Below, piece after piece: positions 18,790-28,771 of a DNA stretch of 64,000 bases. The stretch comes from an uncultured Chitinophaga sp. GTDB taxonomy: Bacteria > Bacteroidota > Bacteroidia > Cytophagales > Cyclobacteriaceae. The notes below the pieces were generated by a model, which was given only the letters and a program-made list of their open reading frames with translations, did not search any database and was not told the origin of the DNA. The stretch lies in the NCBI GenBank assembly GCA_902168205.1, contig CABHOK010000002.1, forward strand, positions 794,441 to 858,440. The letters are read 5' to 3'. Each line of letters starts with the position of its first letter. Positions within the stretch are counted from its first letter, which is position 1. Made by a program: the position numbers and the translations under genes.

Positions 18790-21700
18790 ATGAAAATATC
18801 AGAATACGCAGTAAAAAATTACCAGTTTACATTGGTAATGTTCCTGATGGCCGTGGCATTGGGTGTAACCACACTCTTTACCATGCCCCGCAGTGAAGAC
18901 CCGGAGATAGAATCTCCACAGTATACAGTTATTGTGGTATACCCGGGAACGAGTCCGATGGACATGGAAGAACTGGTGGTTGATCCGATTGAAGAAAAGA
19001 TCAACGAGCTGGAAGATATGAAACGCATTCGCACAAGCATCAGCGATGGACTTGCCGTGTTTCGCGTAGAGTATAAATATGAAAGTGATCCGGATGAAAA
19101 ATACCAGGAGCTGGTGCGCGAGATTAACAGTCTGCGTCCGGAGTTACCGCGTGATATATTCAGTCTCGAGATCAATAAGCTTCAGCCATCCGATGTAAAC
19201 ATTGTGCAGGTGGCGCTTATCTCTGAGAATGCATCGCGCGCTAAATTGAAATTTCATGCAGAGGCATTGAAGGATGAACTCGAAAAGATATCGGTGCTGA
19301 AGAACGTAGAAGTACAGGGATTGCCGGAACAGATTGTCCGCATCGAGCTGCGACTGGAGAAGATTGCACAGATGCATATACCGCTCGATGCTATTACCGG
19401 TAGTTTGCAAAGTGAGATGGCTAATATTCCGGGTGGCAGTGTGGTGGCAGGTTCAAAATCATTCAGCATCAAGACGAGTGGTAATTATAAAAACCTCGAA
19501 GAGATCAGGAACACCATTGTATATTCTGCCAATGGAAAAAATATACTCTTAAAAGATGTAGCCGATGCCTATACCGTATTTGATGAGACGAAGCACATAA
19601 CACGCCTTAACGGTCACCGTTGCGTATTTGTAGTAGCCGCACAGAAACCAGGACTCAACATTACCAACACGCAGAAAATATATAAACCGGTGCTGGATAG
19701 CTTTGCTGCGAAGTTGCCTGCCAATATAGATATGGTACACCACTTTGATCAGGCCGATAACGTGAACGGGCGTCTTGCCGGGTTAGGGAAAGATTTTCTG
19801 ATCGCTATATTTCTGGTGTCCATAACATTGTTACCGCTCGGATGGAGAGCCGCTACGATTGTGATGATCTCCATTCCGTTATCACTTGCTATCGGACTGG
19901 TGTTGCTGAACCTCTTTGGTGTAAGTCTGAACCAGTTAAGCATTGTAGGACTTGTTGTAGCATTAGGACTCCTGGTTGATGACAGTATAGTGGTTGTTGA
20001 GAATATAGAACGATGGATGCGCGAAGGACATTCCCGTCTTGACGCAACGCTGAAGGCTACACGCCAGATTGGACTTGCCGTAGTAGGATGTACGGTAACG
20101 TTGATCATTGCCTTTATGCCCCTGGTATTTTTACCGGAAGGAGCCGGTGATTTCATTCGCGGACTTCCGCTTGCTGTGATTATGGCGGTGCTTGCTTCTA
20201 TGCTGGTTTCCATTACCGTAATTCCATTCTTGTCGAGCAGAATTTTAAAAAGTCACGAGCATGCTGAAGGAAATATATTCCTGCGCGTGATGCAGAAAAT
20301 GATACACGGAAGTTATTCACGCCTGCTGGATAAAGCGTTGAAGCACCCGGTTATAACCACCATCGTGGCCGGTATAATTTTCATTGGCTCCATGCAGTTG
20401 TTCCCGGTTATCGGATTCGGGCTTTTCCCGGCTTCAGAAAAACCTCAGTTTATAATCAATACCATAACTCCGCTGCAAACCAATATTGAAAAAACAGATT
20501 CAGTGTCGCGCTATGTAGAAGAGGTTGTGCGCGAAATTCCGGAAGTAAAATACTTTGCCTCGAATGTAGGGAAAGGTAATCCGCGCGTATACTATAATGT
20601 TGTGCAGGAGAATGAACGCACCGATTTTGCACAGACTTTTGTTCAACTGGAAGAACATACTTCTCCGGACCGAAAGCTGGAGATCATCAACCAGCTTCGC
20701 GATAAATTTCATCAATACCCGGGCGCAAAAATAGAAGTTAAAAATTTCGAGCAAGGTCCACCGGTAGTGGCACCTGTAGAAGTAAGATTGTTTGGTGATA
20801 ACCTCGATACCCTGCGCACATTGGCAGCACGTGTTGAAAATCTGATGAAGCAGACAGAAGGAACACTCTATGTAAATAACCCGATAAGTAATCTGAAGAG
20901 TGATATGCGCGTGGTGATCAACCAGGATAAAGCCCGCATGACGGGTATAAATACTGTCGATATAGACCGCACCATACGTCTTGCTGTAGCGGGATTGAAC
21001 ATGGGTAATTTCTCCGATGCCGAAGGAGAGGACTACGATATATATCTGACTACTCCGAAAGATGAACACGCAACACTGGCGTCATTGGACAATCTCTTTG
21101 TGAATACAAGACAAGGTGCACCCGTACCGTTGGATCAGATCGCAGCCTTGAAACTGGAAGCATCTCCGCTGAGCATCGATCACTATAATAAAGTAAGAAC
21201 CGTATCAGTGTCTTCTTTTGTGAGAAAAGGATATCTGAATGACAAAGTGATCAGCGATGTTGTTGGTAAAATGGAAAGTCTCAAACTTCCTGATGGCTAT
21301 AGCTATAGCATGGGTGGCGAAGTGGAGGCCAGCAACGAATCGTTCGGAGGTTTAGGATCAATCATTATCGTTACCGTATTCATGTTTGTGGCTGTGCTGG
21401 TCTTGATGTTCAAGACATTCAAGAGTATGCTTATCGTGTTAAGTGTTATACCGCTGGGCATGGTGGGTGCATTACTCGCGTTACTCATTACCGGTAATCC
21501 GCTTTCATTTGTTGCCATCATTGGTCTCATTGCACTGGCAGGTGTAGAGGTAAAAAATTCAATCCTGCTGGTTGATTTCACCAATCAATTGAGACAACAG
21601 GGTAAATCTGTAGATGAAGCCATTCGCGAAGCCGGTGAAGTACGTTTCTTGCCGATCGTATTAACGTCACTCACAGCCATCGGAGGATTGCTGCCTATAG

Positions 21701-21828
21701 CATTATCAACCAATCCACTCATCGCACCACTCGCCATCGTTCTCATCGGAGGACTCATCAGCTCAACACTACTCTCGCGCATCGTCACGCCCGTAGTGTA
21801 TAAGTTGATACCACCACGTGTAGAGTAG
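18790..21828 (+). CDS. RND efflux transporter (AcrB/HAE family)
   Basis: Proton-driven inner-membrane trimer that exports drugs or other amphiphiles. It has twelve expected transmembrane helices in the classic 1+5+1+5 pattern with two large periplasmic loops. The TM4 proton-relay Asp pair is present in VALGLLVDDSIVVVENIERW. The second repeat has AGVEVKNSILLVDFTNQL. The length of 1012 aa is slightly short for AcrB but normal for this group. It ends the operon. A long repeat-filled gap follows, and I see no clear terminator. Confidence 0.94.
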   Translation: MKISEYAVKNYQFTLVMFLMAVALGVTTLFTMPRSEDPEIESPQYTVIVVYPGTSPMDMEELVVDPIEEKINELEDMKRIRTSISDGLAVFRVEYKYESDPDEKYQELVREINSLRPELPRDIFSLEINKLQPSDVNIVQVALISENASRAKLKFHAEALKDELEKISVLKNVEVQGLPEQIVRIELRLEKIAQMHIPLDAITGSLQSEMANIPGGSVVAGSKSFSIKTSGNYKNLEEIRNTIVYSANGKNILLKDVADAYTVFDETKHITRLNGHRCVFVVAAQKPGLNITNTQKIYKPVLDSFAAKLPANIDMVHHFDQADNVNGRLAGLGKDFLIAIFLVSITLLPLGWRAATIVMISIPLSLAIGLVLLNLFGVSLNQLSIVGLVVALGLLVDDSIVVVENIERWMREGHSRLDATLKATRQIGLAVVGCTVTLIIAFMPLVFLPEGAGDFIRGLPLAVIMAVLASMLVSITVIPFLSSRILKSHEHAEGNIFLRVMQKMIHGSYSRLLDKALKHPVITTIVAGIIFIGSMQLFPVIGFGLFPASEKPQFIINTITPLQTNIEKTDSVSRYVEEVVREIPEVKYFASNVGKGNPRVYYNVVQENERTDFAQTFVQLEEHTSPDRKLEIINQLRDKFHQYPGAKIEVKNFEQGPPVVAPVEVRLFGDNLDTLRTLAARVENLMKQTEGTLYVNNPISNLKSDMRVVINQDKARMTGINTVDIDRTIRLAVAGLNMGNFSDAEGEDYDIYLTTPKDEHATLASLDNLFVNTRQGAPVPLDQIAALKLEASPLSIDHYNKVRTVSVSSFVRKGYLNDKVISDVVGKMESLKLPDGYSYSMGGEVEASNESFGGLGSIIIVTVFMFVAVLVLMFKTFKSMLIVLSVIPLGMVGALLALLITGNPLSFVAIIGLIALAGVEVKNSILLVDFTNQLRQQGKSVDEAIREAGEVRFLPIVLTSLTAIGGLLPIALSTNPLIAPLAIVLIGGLISSTLLSRIVTPVVYKLIPPRVE

Positions 21829-22144
21829 CTTGCGAGCTACAAGCTACGAGCTGCCAGTTCGTGTATCGATTGGTTATGCGGTTGCTCCGGTAAACGTATA
21901 TCTATCGATACACGATCCAGCAGCTATATTTTTTTCTCGAAGCTAGTAACTCACGGCTCCTAGCTTACACCAGTGAGATAAGTATAGTTCAACGTAAAAC
22001 TATACCAACAGACAATCCTCCAGCAGCTAGCAGCCCTTTCTCGCAGCTCATAGCTCGTAACTTTTCCTTTCGGGCGTGGTTTTTTTTCTTTCTTGCAGAA
22101 ACTGAGAAATAATTGTAAATCATTAAGCAAAAGAGAGAATCCGC
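21829..22144. repeat. intergenic block of iterated AGCTnCGAG-type words and an 11-bp inverted repeat
   Basis: No gene is visible. The block begins with iterations of GCGAGCTAC / AAGCTAC / GAGCTGC (from 21829) and ends with the reverse-complement flavour (CAGCAGCTAGCAGC, then TCGCAGCTCATAGCTCG near 22040). Inside is an inverted repeat, CGTGTATCGAT (21860-21870) with ATCGATACACG (21904-21914). The same word family recurs at 27266-27465, 46846-47235 and 47470-47561. It probably separates transcripts. A T-run (22079-22088) may help termination. Confidence 0.6.
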
Positions 22145-22957
22145 ATGTCAACAGAAACAAAAAAACTTCAGGGGCAGGTAGCCATTGTTACCGGGGCCAG
22201 TTCAGGTATAGGAGCCGGTGTTGCCAAAGCACTGGCTGCAAATGGTGCCGCGGTGGTTGTGAATTACTCCAGCAGTGCCGATAAAGCCGAGGAAGTATTG
22301 AAGGAGATTAAGGATGAAGGTGGTGAAGGCTTTATTATAAAAGCCGATGTGAGCAAGGAAGGTGATGTGCTGAAGATGTTCAGTGAAACAATCAGGCGCT
22401 ATGGCACGGTTGATATTCTCATCAACAATGCCGGTCTTCAGAAAGACGCGAAGTTTCATGACATGACCCTGGATCAGTGGAATCATGTTATTGGTATAAA
22501 TCTCACCGGACAATTTCTGTGTGCGCGCGAGGCGATCAAAGAGTTTATGCGAAGAGGTATTGTGCCGGGGCGTTCCAAGTCGGCCGGTAAAATTATCTGC
22601 ATGAGTTCGGTTCATGAAGTTATACCGTGGGCAGGTCACGCAAATTATGCAGCATCGAAAGGTGGTGTTATGATGCTGATGAAAACCATTGCACAGGAGT
22701 ACGCACCGATGAAGATACGCGTTAACAGTATCGGTCCCGGTGCTATTCGTACCCCTATAAATTATGCTGCGTGGCAAACACCACAAGCCTATAATCAGCT
22801 GCTGAAGCTTATCCCTGCCAAGCGCATAGGGGAGTCTGATGACGTAGGGCGTGCTGCCGTATGGCTGGCTTCTGACGATGCCGAATATGTAAACGGAATA
22901 ACTTTATTTGTGGATGGCGGCATGTTGTTATACCCGGGATTTGAAGATAACGGTTAA
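22145..22957 (+). CDS. short-chain dehydrogenase, glucose 1-dehydrogenase-like
   Basis: Cytosolic NAD(P)-dependent oxidoreductase of the classical SDR group. The cofactor motif TGASSGIG is at residues 16-23. ILINNAG lies near residue 95. The catalytic Ser155 is in CMSSVHEV, and Tyr168-x3-Lys172 is in ANYAASKGG. The C-terminal ITLFVDGGM is characteristic of glucose 1-dehydrogenase-type enzymes. There is no signal peptide. It is 55 bp upstream of a GH63-like glucosidase on the same strand, which also lacks a signal peptide, suggesting joint intracellular glucose or oligosaccharide metabolism. The exact sugar is inferred. Confidence 0.88.
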   Translation: MSTETKKLQGQVAIVTGASSGIGAGVAKALAANGAAVVVNYSSSADKAEEVLKEIKDEGGEGFIIKADVSKEGDVLKMFSETIRRYGTVDILINNAGLQKDAKFHDMTLDQWNHVIGINLTGQFLCAREAIKEFMRRGIVPGRSKSAGKIICMSSVHEVIPWAGHANYAASKGGVMMLMKTIAQEYAPMKIRVNSIGPGAIRTPINYAAWQTPQAYNQLLKLIPAKRIGESDDVGRAAVWLASDDAEYVNGITLFVDGGMLLYPGFEDNG

Positions 22958-23012
22958 TCTTTTGAATTTTACACGTGGATTGAACTGTTATTATTAACTA
23001 CTCATATACCTT

Positions 23013-25634
23013 ATGACGGAAGAAAAAGTACGCCTTCAGGAAGATAACGCCAAGCAAAAGAACTGGAAGAAATTTGGTCCTTATCTGACGGAACGGCAAT
23101 GGGCAACGGTGCGTGAAGATTATAGTGCTGATGGAAATGCCTGGGAGTATATTTCGCACGATGCAGCGCGCAGCAAAGCATACCGGTGGGGAGAAGAAGG
23201 GATCGGGGGAATCAGTGACGACCGGCAGTTACTTTGCTTCGCACTGTCATTCTGGAACAAGAAAGATCCGATTCTGAAGGAACGCATATTCGGTCTCACG
23301 AGTCACGAAGGCAATCACGGTGAAGATTGCAAGGAGCAGTATTATTACCTCGACAGCACTCCGACTCACTCGTATATGAAGATGCTGTATAAATATCCGC
23401 AGCGCGAATTTCCGTATAGTCTGTTGAAAGAAGAGAATAGGCGCAGAAGTAAGACCGAGCCGGAGTATGAGTTGATGGACACGGGTATATTCAACGATAA
23501 AAAATATTTTGATATATACATCGAGTATGCCAAGGCTGATGTCGATGATATACTCATCAAGATTACGGTACACAACCGAGGTCCGGAGAATGCACCAATT
23601 CACATCGTGCCGCAGATATGGTTCAGAAATATATGGCAGTGGAGTCATGGTGTGCGCAGACCCGAGATGTACCTGGACGATGCCGGTATCATTCAGATCA
23701 ATCATGTTGATTTAGGTCGATACTATCTTTTTGCAGACGGCAAATCGGAAGCAATCTTCTGTGAGAATGAAACGAACACTGCGCGGCTCTATAATTTTGC
23801 TACATCGGGTACATTTAAAGATGGTGTCAACGATTATATAGTAAACAACAAGAAGGGGGTGGTGAATCGTTTTCCGCGCGGTACAAAGGCCGCGATCAAT
23901 TACGATGTGGTAGTACCTGCTGGTGAATGCGTAACGAAGCGATTACGTCTCGTAAATAAATTCAACGCAGCTCCCTTCGATGACTTTGATACCGTTTGGC
24001 AAACACGCGTTAAAGAAGCGGATACATTTTACCAGGAGCTGCAGCAAAATATACCAGACGAAGATCAGCGCGATATACAGCGACAGGCGCTGGCGGGTAT
24101 GCTGTGGGGAAAACAATTCTACTACTACGATGTATCGCGATGGCTGAATGGTGATCCCGGACATCCGGCTCCTCCGGCACAACGAAAGAAGATACGGAAC
24201 CAGGAGTGGATGCATTTGAATAATGAAGATATTATTTCAATGCCCGACAAGTGGGAGTATCCGTGGTACGCTGCATGGGATGTTGCGTTCCATACTATAC
24301 CGCTCGCACTGGTCGATTCTGAATTTGCAAAGCAGCAGTTACTGTTGTTTACGAAGGAATGGTATATGCATCCCAACGGACAATTGCCTGCGTATGAATG
24401 GTCGTTCAGTGATGTTAATCCACCGGTGCATGCGTGGGCAACGTACCGGGTATATAAAATGGACGAGAAGCAGAATGGTAAAGGCGACCGCAGATTTCTC
24501 GAAGAAGTTTTTCATAAACTCCTGCTCAACTTTACCTGGTGGGTAAACAAGAAAGATCACGAAGGCAACAATATTTTCCAGGGAGGATTCCTCGGTATGG
24601 ATAACATTGGTGTGTTCGATCGCAGTGCTCCATTGCCGGCAGGGGAGTTCATTGAGCAAACCGATGGTACTAGCTGGATGGCGATGTTCACGCTGAATAT
24701 GCTGCGACTGTCACTGGAACTTTCAAAGGAGAATCCAACGTATCAAAGTCTCTCTACAAAATTCTTCGAACACTTCCTGTACATCGCAGGGGCTATGCGC
24801 AATATTGGTAATGAAGGCATCGACCTGTGGGATCAGGAAGATGAGTTCTTCTACGATGTGCTGCATACTTCCGATGACAAGAACATCCGGATGAAAGTGC
24901 GTTCGATGGTGGGATTGATTCCGTTGTTTGCAGTGGAGATATTGGATGAAGAGGTCTTTGAATCGAATCCTGAATTTACTGAACGCCTCGAGTGGTTTTT
25001 GAAATACAGACCAGACCTCGCGAATTTGATTTCGCGCTGGGCAGAGAAGGGCAGGAAAGAGCGACACCTGCTATCGCTATTGCGTGGTCACCGGATGAAA
25101 CGTATTCTGAAACGAATGCTCGATGAGACAGAATTCCTTTCACCGTATGGTATACGTGCATTATCAAAAGTATACGATGCCAAGCCTTACAAATTTAACA
25201 GCAACGGCACAGAACTCTCGGTGAAATATATACCGGGCGAAAGCGATTCAAGCATGTTTGGTGGTAATTCAAACTGGCGCGGTCCTATCTGGTTCCCGGT
25301 GAATTTCCTGTTGATCGAATCGCTTCAGCGCTTTCATCAATACTATGGTGAAGACTTTAAAGTAGAGCACCCCACAGGCTCCGGACAGATGCGTACACTC
25401 TATGAAATATCAGATGATCTTTCCGCGCGACTCGTTAGTATTTTTACGAAAGATCACGAAGGCAAACGCGCTGTATACAATCACGACAAGCGTATGCAAC
25501 TCGATCCCGACTTCAATAAGTACATTTTGTTCTATGAATATTTTCATGGCGACAGTGGGAGAGGTGTTGGTGCATCGCATCAAACCGGATGGACCGGGTT
25601 AGTTGCCAAGCTTATTCAGCGCATGAACAGCTGA
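23013..25634 (+). CDS. cytosolic GH63-like glucosidase (MGH1-like family)
   Basis: Large (alpha/alpha)6 glycosidase related to mannosyl-oligosaccharide glucosidase. The family hallmarks are AYRWGEEGIGGISDDRQLLC near residue 55 and SHEGNHGEDCKEQYYYLD near 100. YPWYAAWDVAFHTIPLA near 420 carries a probable catalytic Asp. GNSNWRGPIWFPVNFLL near 755 and the C-terminal GRGVGASHQTGWTGLVAKL are also present. I see no signal peptide, so it should act inside the cell. The length of 873 aa is normal for this bacterial group. It pairs with the upstream glucose-dehydrogenase-like gene and is followed by a strong terminator. Confidence 0.85.
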   Translation: MTEEKVRLQEDNAKQKNWKKFGPYLTERQWATVREDYSADGNAWEYISHDAARSKAYRWGEEGIGGISDDRQLLCFALSFWNKKDPILKERIFGLTSHEGNHGEDCKEQYYYLDSTPTHSYMKMLYKYPQREFPYSLLKEENRRRSKTEPEYELMDTGIFNDKKYFDIYIEYAKADVDDILIKITVHNRGPENAPIHIVPQIWFRNIWQWSHGVRRPEMYLDDAGIIQINHVDLGRYYLFADGKSEAIFCENETNTARLYNFATSGTFKDGVNDYIVNNKKGVVNRFPRGTKAAINYDVVVPAGECVTKRLRLVNKFNAAPFDDFDTVWQTRVKEADTFYQELQQNIPDEDQRDIQRQALAGMLWGKQFYYYDVSRWLNGDPGHPAPPAQRKKIRNQEWMHLNNEDIISMPDKWEYPWYAAWDVAFHTIPLALVDSEFAKQQLLLFTKEWYMHPNGQLPAYEWSFSDVNPPVHAWATYRVYKMDEKQNGKGDRRFLEEVFHKLLLNFTWWVNKKDHEGNNIFQGGFLGMDNIGVFDRSAPLPAGEFIEQTDGTSWMAMFTLNMLRLSLELSKENPTYQSLSTKFFEHFLYIAGAMRNIGNEGIDLWDQEDEFFYDVLHTSDDKNIRMKVRSMVGLIPLFAVEILDEEVFESNPEFTERLEWFLKYRPDLANLISRWAEKGRKERHLLSLLRGHRMKRILKRMLDETEFLSPYGIRALSKVYDAKPYKFNSNGTELSVKYIPGESDSSMFGGNSNWRGPIWFPVNFLLIESLQRFHQYYGEDFKVEHPTGSGQMRTLYEISDDLSARLVSIFTKDHEGKRAVYNHDKRMQLDPDFNKYILFYEYFHGDSGRGVGASHQTGWTGLVAKLIQRMNS

Positions 25635-25693
25635 TGCATCAAGGAATATATACCGGAAAGTATATACAGCAAAACAGGTATATATTATAAACG

Positions 25694-25733
25694 AAAAAAC
25701 CGATAACGTCCCGTCTGGAATTATCGGTTTTTA
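25694..25733 (+). terminator. Rho-independent terminator after the glucosidase gene
   Basis: Perfect 12-bp stem AAAAACCGATAA / TTATCGGTTTTT around a 14-nt loop. It has A-runs on one side and T-runs on the other, so it can work in both directions. It lies about 60 bp after the stop codon. Confidence 0.85.
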
Positions 25734-26176
25734 ATCCTAACCTGCCTACCTGTAGGCAATAGATGCTCGAATATAGAAAATATTAAATAGCAATCCATTC
25801 AATCAGAAAATATTTATGGTATTCACATCGTTGTGTCTGATGGAACTATATATATGTTTAACCGTTTGATGAAGCGTTGTAGAAAATGCTTCTCATCATA
25901 ACAAAATAACCGACACTAAAAAGTCGTGCCATACTAGTTCACGCAGAGACCTCTATATATAAAGAGTGAATCAACCTCAAAAAAAATCAGACACTTCTAT
26001 CTTCTAACCATTAGCCTTTTATCCCCCTGTTTCTTACGTCTTACTTCTTGCTCCTTACTCCTGATTCCACCAACCGCATCCCCTCAACACCTCTCATCAC
26101 GTCCGCGTGTGCGATTACTTACTTTTTAGTAGATTACAAGTTATAAATTACAACCCCAACCTCCATTACTATCGGT
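25734..26176. other. gene-free AT-rich intergenic region
   Basis: No coding frame is convincing here. Visible structure: a small hairpin TGCCTAC-CT-GTAGGCA at 25744-25759, a TATATATA run near 25850, and a degenerate pyrimidine-rich iteration of TCTTAC / TCTTGC / TCCTTAC at about 26030-26070. The promoter of the next gene must lie here, but no clear -33/-7 pair stands out. Confidence 0.5.
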
Positions 26177-27265
26177 ATGAAACGCTCTACGTATTGTTTA
26201 GGTCTCTTCATGTTGTTACTCATCAGCACAACAGCATGGTGTCAGAAGAAAGATCAGGATCTTTTTGGCAGAACTTTCATCACCAGTCAGATGAAGAAAG
26301 TATGCGACTGGCAATTGAATAACCCGGTAACGATCAATGAAAAAAATGAGAACGATTGGGCCCGCGCTGCATTTTATACAGGCGTGATGGCAACCTACCA
26401 AACGACTCACGATGAAAAATATCTGAAGGCTGCTATTGCGTGGTCAGAATCATTCGATTGGAAATTAGCCAAGCGCTTTCGTCATGCGGATGATCATGCT
26501 AAAGGACAGACGTATCTCGAAATATATACTTTGAAGAAAGATCCGAAGATGATCGAAGACACGCAGAATACATTCGACTCGTTGATACTGACTGCAAAAC
26601 CAGGTCGTGAAGATTGGTGGTGGTGCGATGCATTGTACATGGCACCTCCGGTATTGGCAAGATTGGCGGCCGCAACCGGTGATACAAAATATCTGAACTA
26701 CCTCAACACAATGTTCTGGGACACCTATGATTTTTTATACGACAAAGAAGAAAATCTTTTCTATCGTGATAAAAGCTATTTCAACAAGAAGACACCTTCC
26801 GGCAAGAAAACATTCTGGGCAAGAGGTAATGGCTGGGTAATGGGAGGCACCGTACGTGTGCTGCAATATTTACCAAAGGATAATCAGGAGTATAGCCGGT
26901 ACGTTACATTGCTGCAAACAATGGCTGCTTCTGTAAAAAAGATACAGAGTAAAGATGGTTTATGGAGACCGAGCTTACTCGATGAAAACGAAGTGCCTCA
27001 TCCGGAAACCAGTGGCTCGGCATTTTTCTGTTATGCATTAACATGGGGCATCAATAATGGTATACTGGATAAGAAAGAATATCTGCCCGTAGTACAAAAA
27101 GCCTGGAAAGGATTGAACACCTATGTAACACCCGAAGGTAAATTACAATGGGTACAACCAATCGGTGCTGCCCCTGACAAAGTAACGATCGACAACAACC
27201 AGGAGTATGGATCGGGCGCATATTTGCTGGCGGCAAGCGAACTCTACAAGTTGAGTAAAAAGTAG
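26177..27265 (+). CDS. unsaturated rhamnogalacturonyl hydrolase-like (GH105/GH88), secreted
   Basis: Hydrolyses the delta-4,5-unsaturated uronyl residue left by pectin lyases. A signal peptide (LLLISTTAWC) targets it to the periplasm; the Cys at its end could make it a lipoprotein. The (alpha/alpha)6 barrel includes NDWARAAFYTGVMA near residue 58, HADDHAKGQTYLEIY near 105, the catalytic Asp151 in WWWCDALYMAPP, and WARGNGWVMGG near residue 215. The length of 362 aa is typical. It stands alone between a gap and a terminator, so it is likely monocistronic. With GH43 and GH140 nearby, pectin is a reasonable target, by inference. Confidence 0.9.
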   Translation: MKRSTYCLGLFMLLLISTTAWCQKKDQDLFGRTFITSQMKKVCDWQLNNPVTINEKNENDWARAAFYTGVMATYQTTHDEKYLKAAIAWSESFDWKLAKRFRHADDHAKGQTYLEIYTLKKDPKMIEDTQNTFDSLILTAKPGREDWWWCDALYMAPPVLARLAAATGDTKYLNYLNTMFWDTYDFLYDKEENLFYRDKSYFNKKTPSGKKTFWARGNGWVMGGTVRVLQYLPKDNQEYSRYVTLLQTMAASVKKIQSKDGLWRPSLLDENEVPHPETSGSAFFCYALTWGINNGILDKKEYLPVVQKAWKGLNTYVTPEGKLQWVQPIGAAPDKVTIDNNQEYGSGAYLLAASELYKLSKK

Positions 27266-27465
27266 CTGCGAGCTTTGAGCTGCGAGAGAAAATTGGAAAT
27301 TGAATGCCGGCTGCAAGCTGCTGGTTACAGGAATTCAGATTTGACGATTCGCGTTAACGCGAATCGTTTTTTATTTATAGTCTAACGAACAAAAAAATGG
27401 ATCGTGCATTTATCCTGCAGCCAGCAGCCCCTTCCATTCTCGCAGCTCAAAACTCGCAGCTAAAT
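27266..27465. repeat. inverted pair of AGCTGCGAG-word repeats enclosing a terminator
   Basis: The left side carries AGCTGCGAGCTTTGAGCTGC (27266 on) and CCGGCTGCAAGCTGCTGG. The right side carries CAGCCAGCAGCCCC and TCGCAGCTCAAAACTCGCAG in the opposite sense. The arms can therefore pair with each other around the 24-bp palindromic terminator at 27344. No gene is present. Confidence 0.65.
27344..27373 (+). terminator. terminator built on a perfect 24-bp palindrome
   Basis: ACGATTCGCGTT followed immediately by its exact reverse complement AACGCGAATCGT (27344-27367), then T-rich sequence. It is about 80 bp after the GH105 stop. With no unpaired loop bases in the ideal stem, it is also a possible binding site for a dimeric protein, but the T-tract favours termination. 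Confidence 0.8.
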
Positions 27466-27514
27466 TTTGAAGACCCGCTTGCTTCATGCAAATTGCGCCT
27501 TGAAACAAGTTAAG

Positions 27515-28771
27515 ATGTCTCGTATTTCGTGTGGAATTGACTTCGGTACTTCCAATTCCAGTATAGCCCTGGCCAGTAATAGCCAGGTAAGTCTTGTGCC
27601 TGTAGAAGGTTCGCATGTAACCATACCCAGTGCTATATTTTTCAATCAGGAAGATAACAAAGCATTTTACGGTCGCGCGGCTGTTGCTATGTTTTTGGAA
27701 AGACATGAAGGACGTTTCATGCGCAGTCTCAAACGCGTACTCGGCACATCGCTGATGAAGCAGGGGACGCTCGTGAATGGCAAGCTCATGAAGTTCGATC
27801 GCATCATTGCTTCTTTCCTTCGAAACATCAAGACAAAAGCGGATACAACTGCCGAACATCCTATCGAACATGTGGTGATGGGACGACCGGTGCATTTCGT
27901 TGATAACGATCCGGCTGCGGATGAACGCGCAGAGCAGGAACTTCGCGCTATAGCATTAAGTATCGGTTTCAAATATGTAGACTTTCAGTTTGAACCCATC
28001 GCGGCAGCCTTCGCGCATGAGGTAAAGATCAATGGTGAAAGACTGGCTCTCGTAGCAGACCTCGGGGGCGGTACATCTGATTTTACGGTGATCCGCTTAT
28101 CGAACAAGAACACGCGCAAGGTAGATCGATCAACAGATATACTGGCCAATACCGGTGTGCGTATTGGCGGTAATGATTTCGACCGTGATCTGAGTCTCGC
28201 AGCCATTATGCCCGAGATCGGGTATAAAAGTACATACGGTGAAAAGCATCTTGAAGTACCGTTGAAACCCTATCATGATCTGGCAGAATGGAGTAAAGTA
28301 AATTTCCTCTATACTCCGAAGATCATGACGCAAATGAGACAGTTGCTGAACAGCTCGCACGATCGTAAACGTTTTTCACGATTGCTGCAGATACTCGAAC
28401 AGGAAACAGGTCATGCTGTACTCGCAGCAACGGAAGAAACTAAAATTGCATTAACAGCAGCGAACGTTTATCACACGCCCTTCAACTTCCTGGAAGAAGG
28501 ACTATATATACCAGTAATGCGCGAGCAGTTTGAAGAAGCGATCCGCCTCGAAGTAGCACGTATACTTGACTCGGTGACGCAATGCCTGCGCGAAGCTGGT
28601 GTACAGAAAGAAGATATAGATCTTGTTATACTCACCGGTGGTTCAACCGAAGTACCACTTATACAAGCACAGTTCAGGCAACTATTTCCCAACGCAGCAC
28701 TCGCAGATGAGAACAAACTTTCGAGTGTGGGCCTTGGCCTTGCATACGACAGCCAGAACCGGTATCAGTAA
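27515..28771 (+). CDS. YegD-like Hsp70-family ATPase
   Basis: Actin/Hsp70-fold chaperone-like protein lacking the DnaK substrate-binding and lid domains. The phosphate-1 motif is GIDFGTSNSSIAL at the N-terminus. The phosphate-2 motif is LVADLGGGTSDFTVI near residue 185, followed by GGNDFDRDL, and the adenosine motif is LVILTGGSTEVPL near residue 380. I chose the ATG at 27515 because MSRISCGIDFG starts right at the first beta strand; the frame runs back to a TTG at 27467, but that part lies in repeat sequence. 418 aa is close to E. coli YegD. Client and partner are unknown. It appears monocistronic. Confidence 0.88.
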   Translation: MSRISCGIDFGTSNSSIALASNSQVSLVPVEGSHVTIPSAIFFNQEDNKAFYGRAAVAMFLERHEGRFMRSLKRVLGTSLMKQGTLVNGKLMKFDRIIASFLRNIKTKADTTAEHPIEHVVMGRPVHFVDNDPAADERAEQELRAIALSIGFKYVDFQFEPIAAAFAHEVKINGERLALVADLGGGTSDFTVIRLSNKNTRKVDRSTDILANTGVRIGGNDFDRDLSLAAIMPEIGYKSTYGEKHLEVPLKPYHDLAEWSKVNFLYTPKIMTQMRQLLNSSHDRKRFSRLLQILEQETGHAVLAATEETKIALTAANVYHTPFNFLEEGLYIPVMREQFEEAIRLEVARILDSVTQCLREAGVQKEDIDLVILTGGSTEVPLIQAQFRQLFPNAALADENKLSSVGLGLAYDSQNRYQ

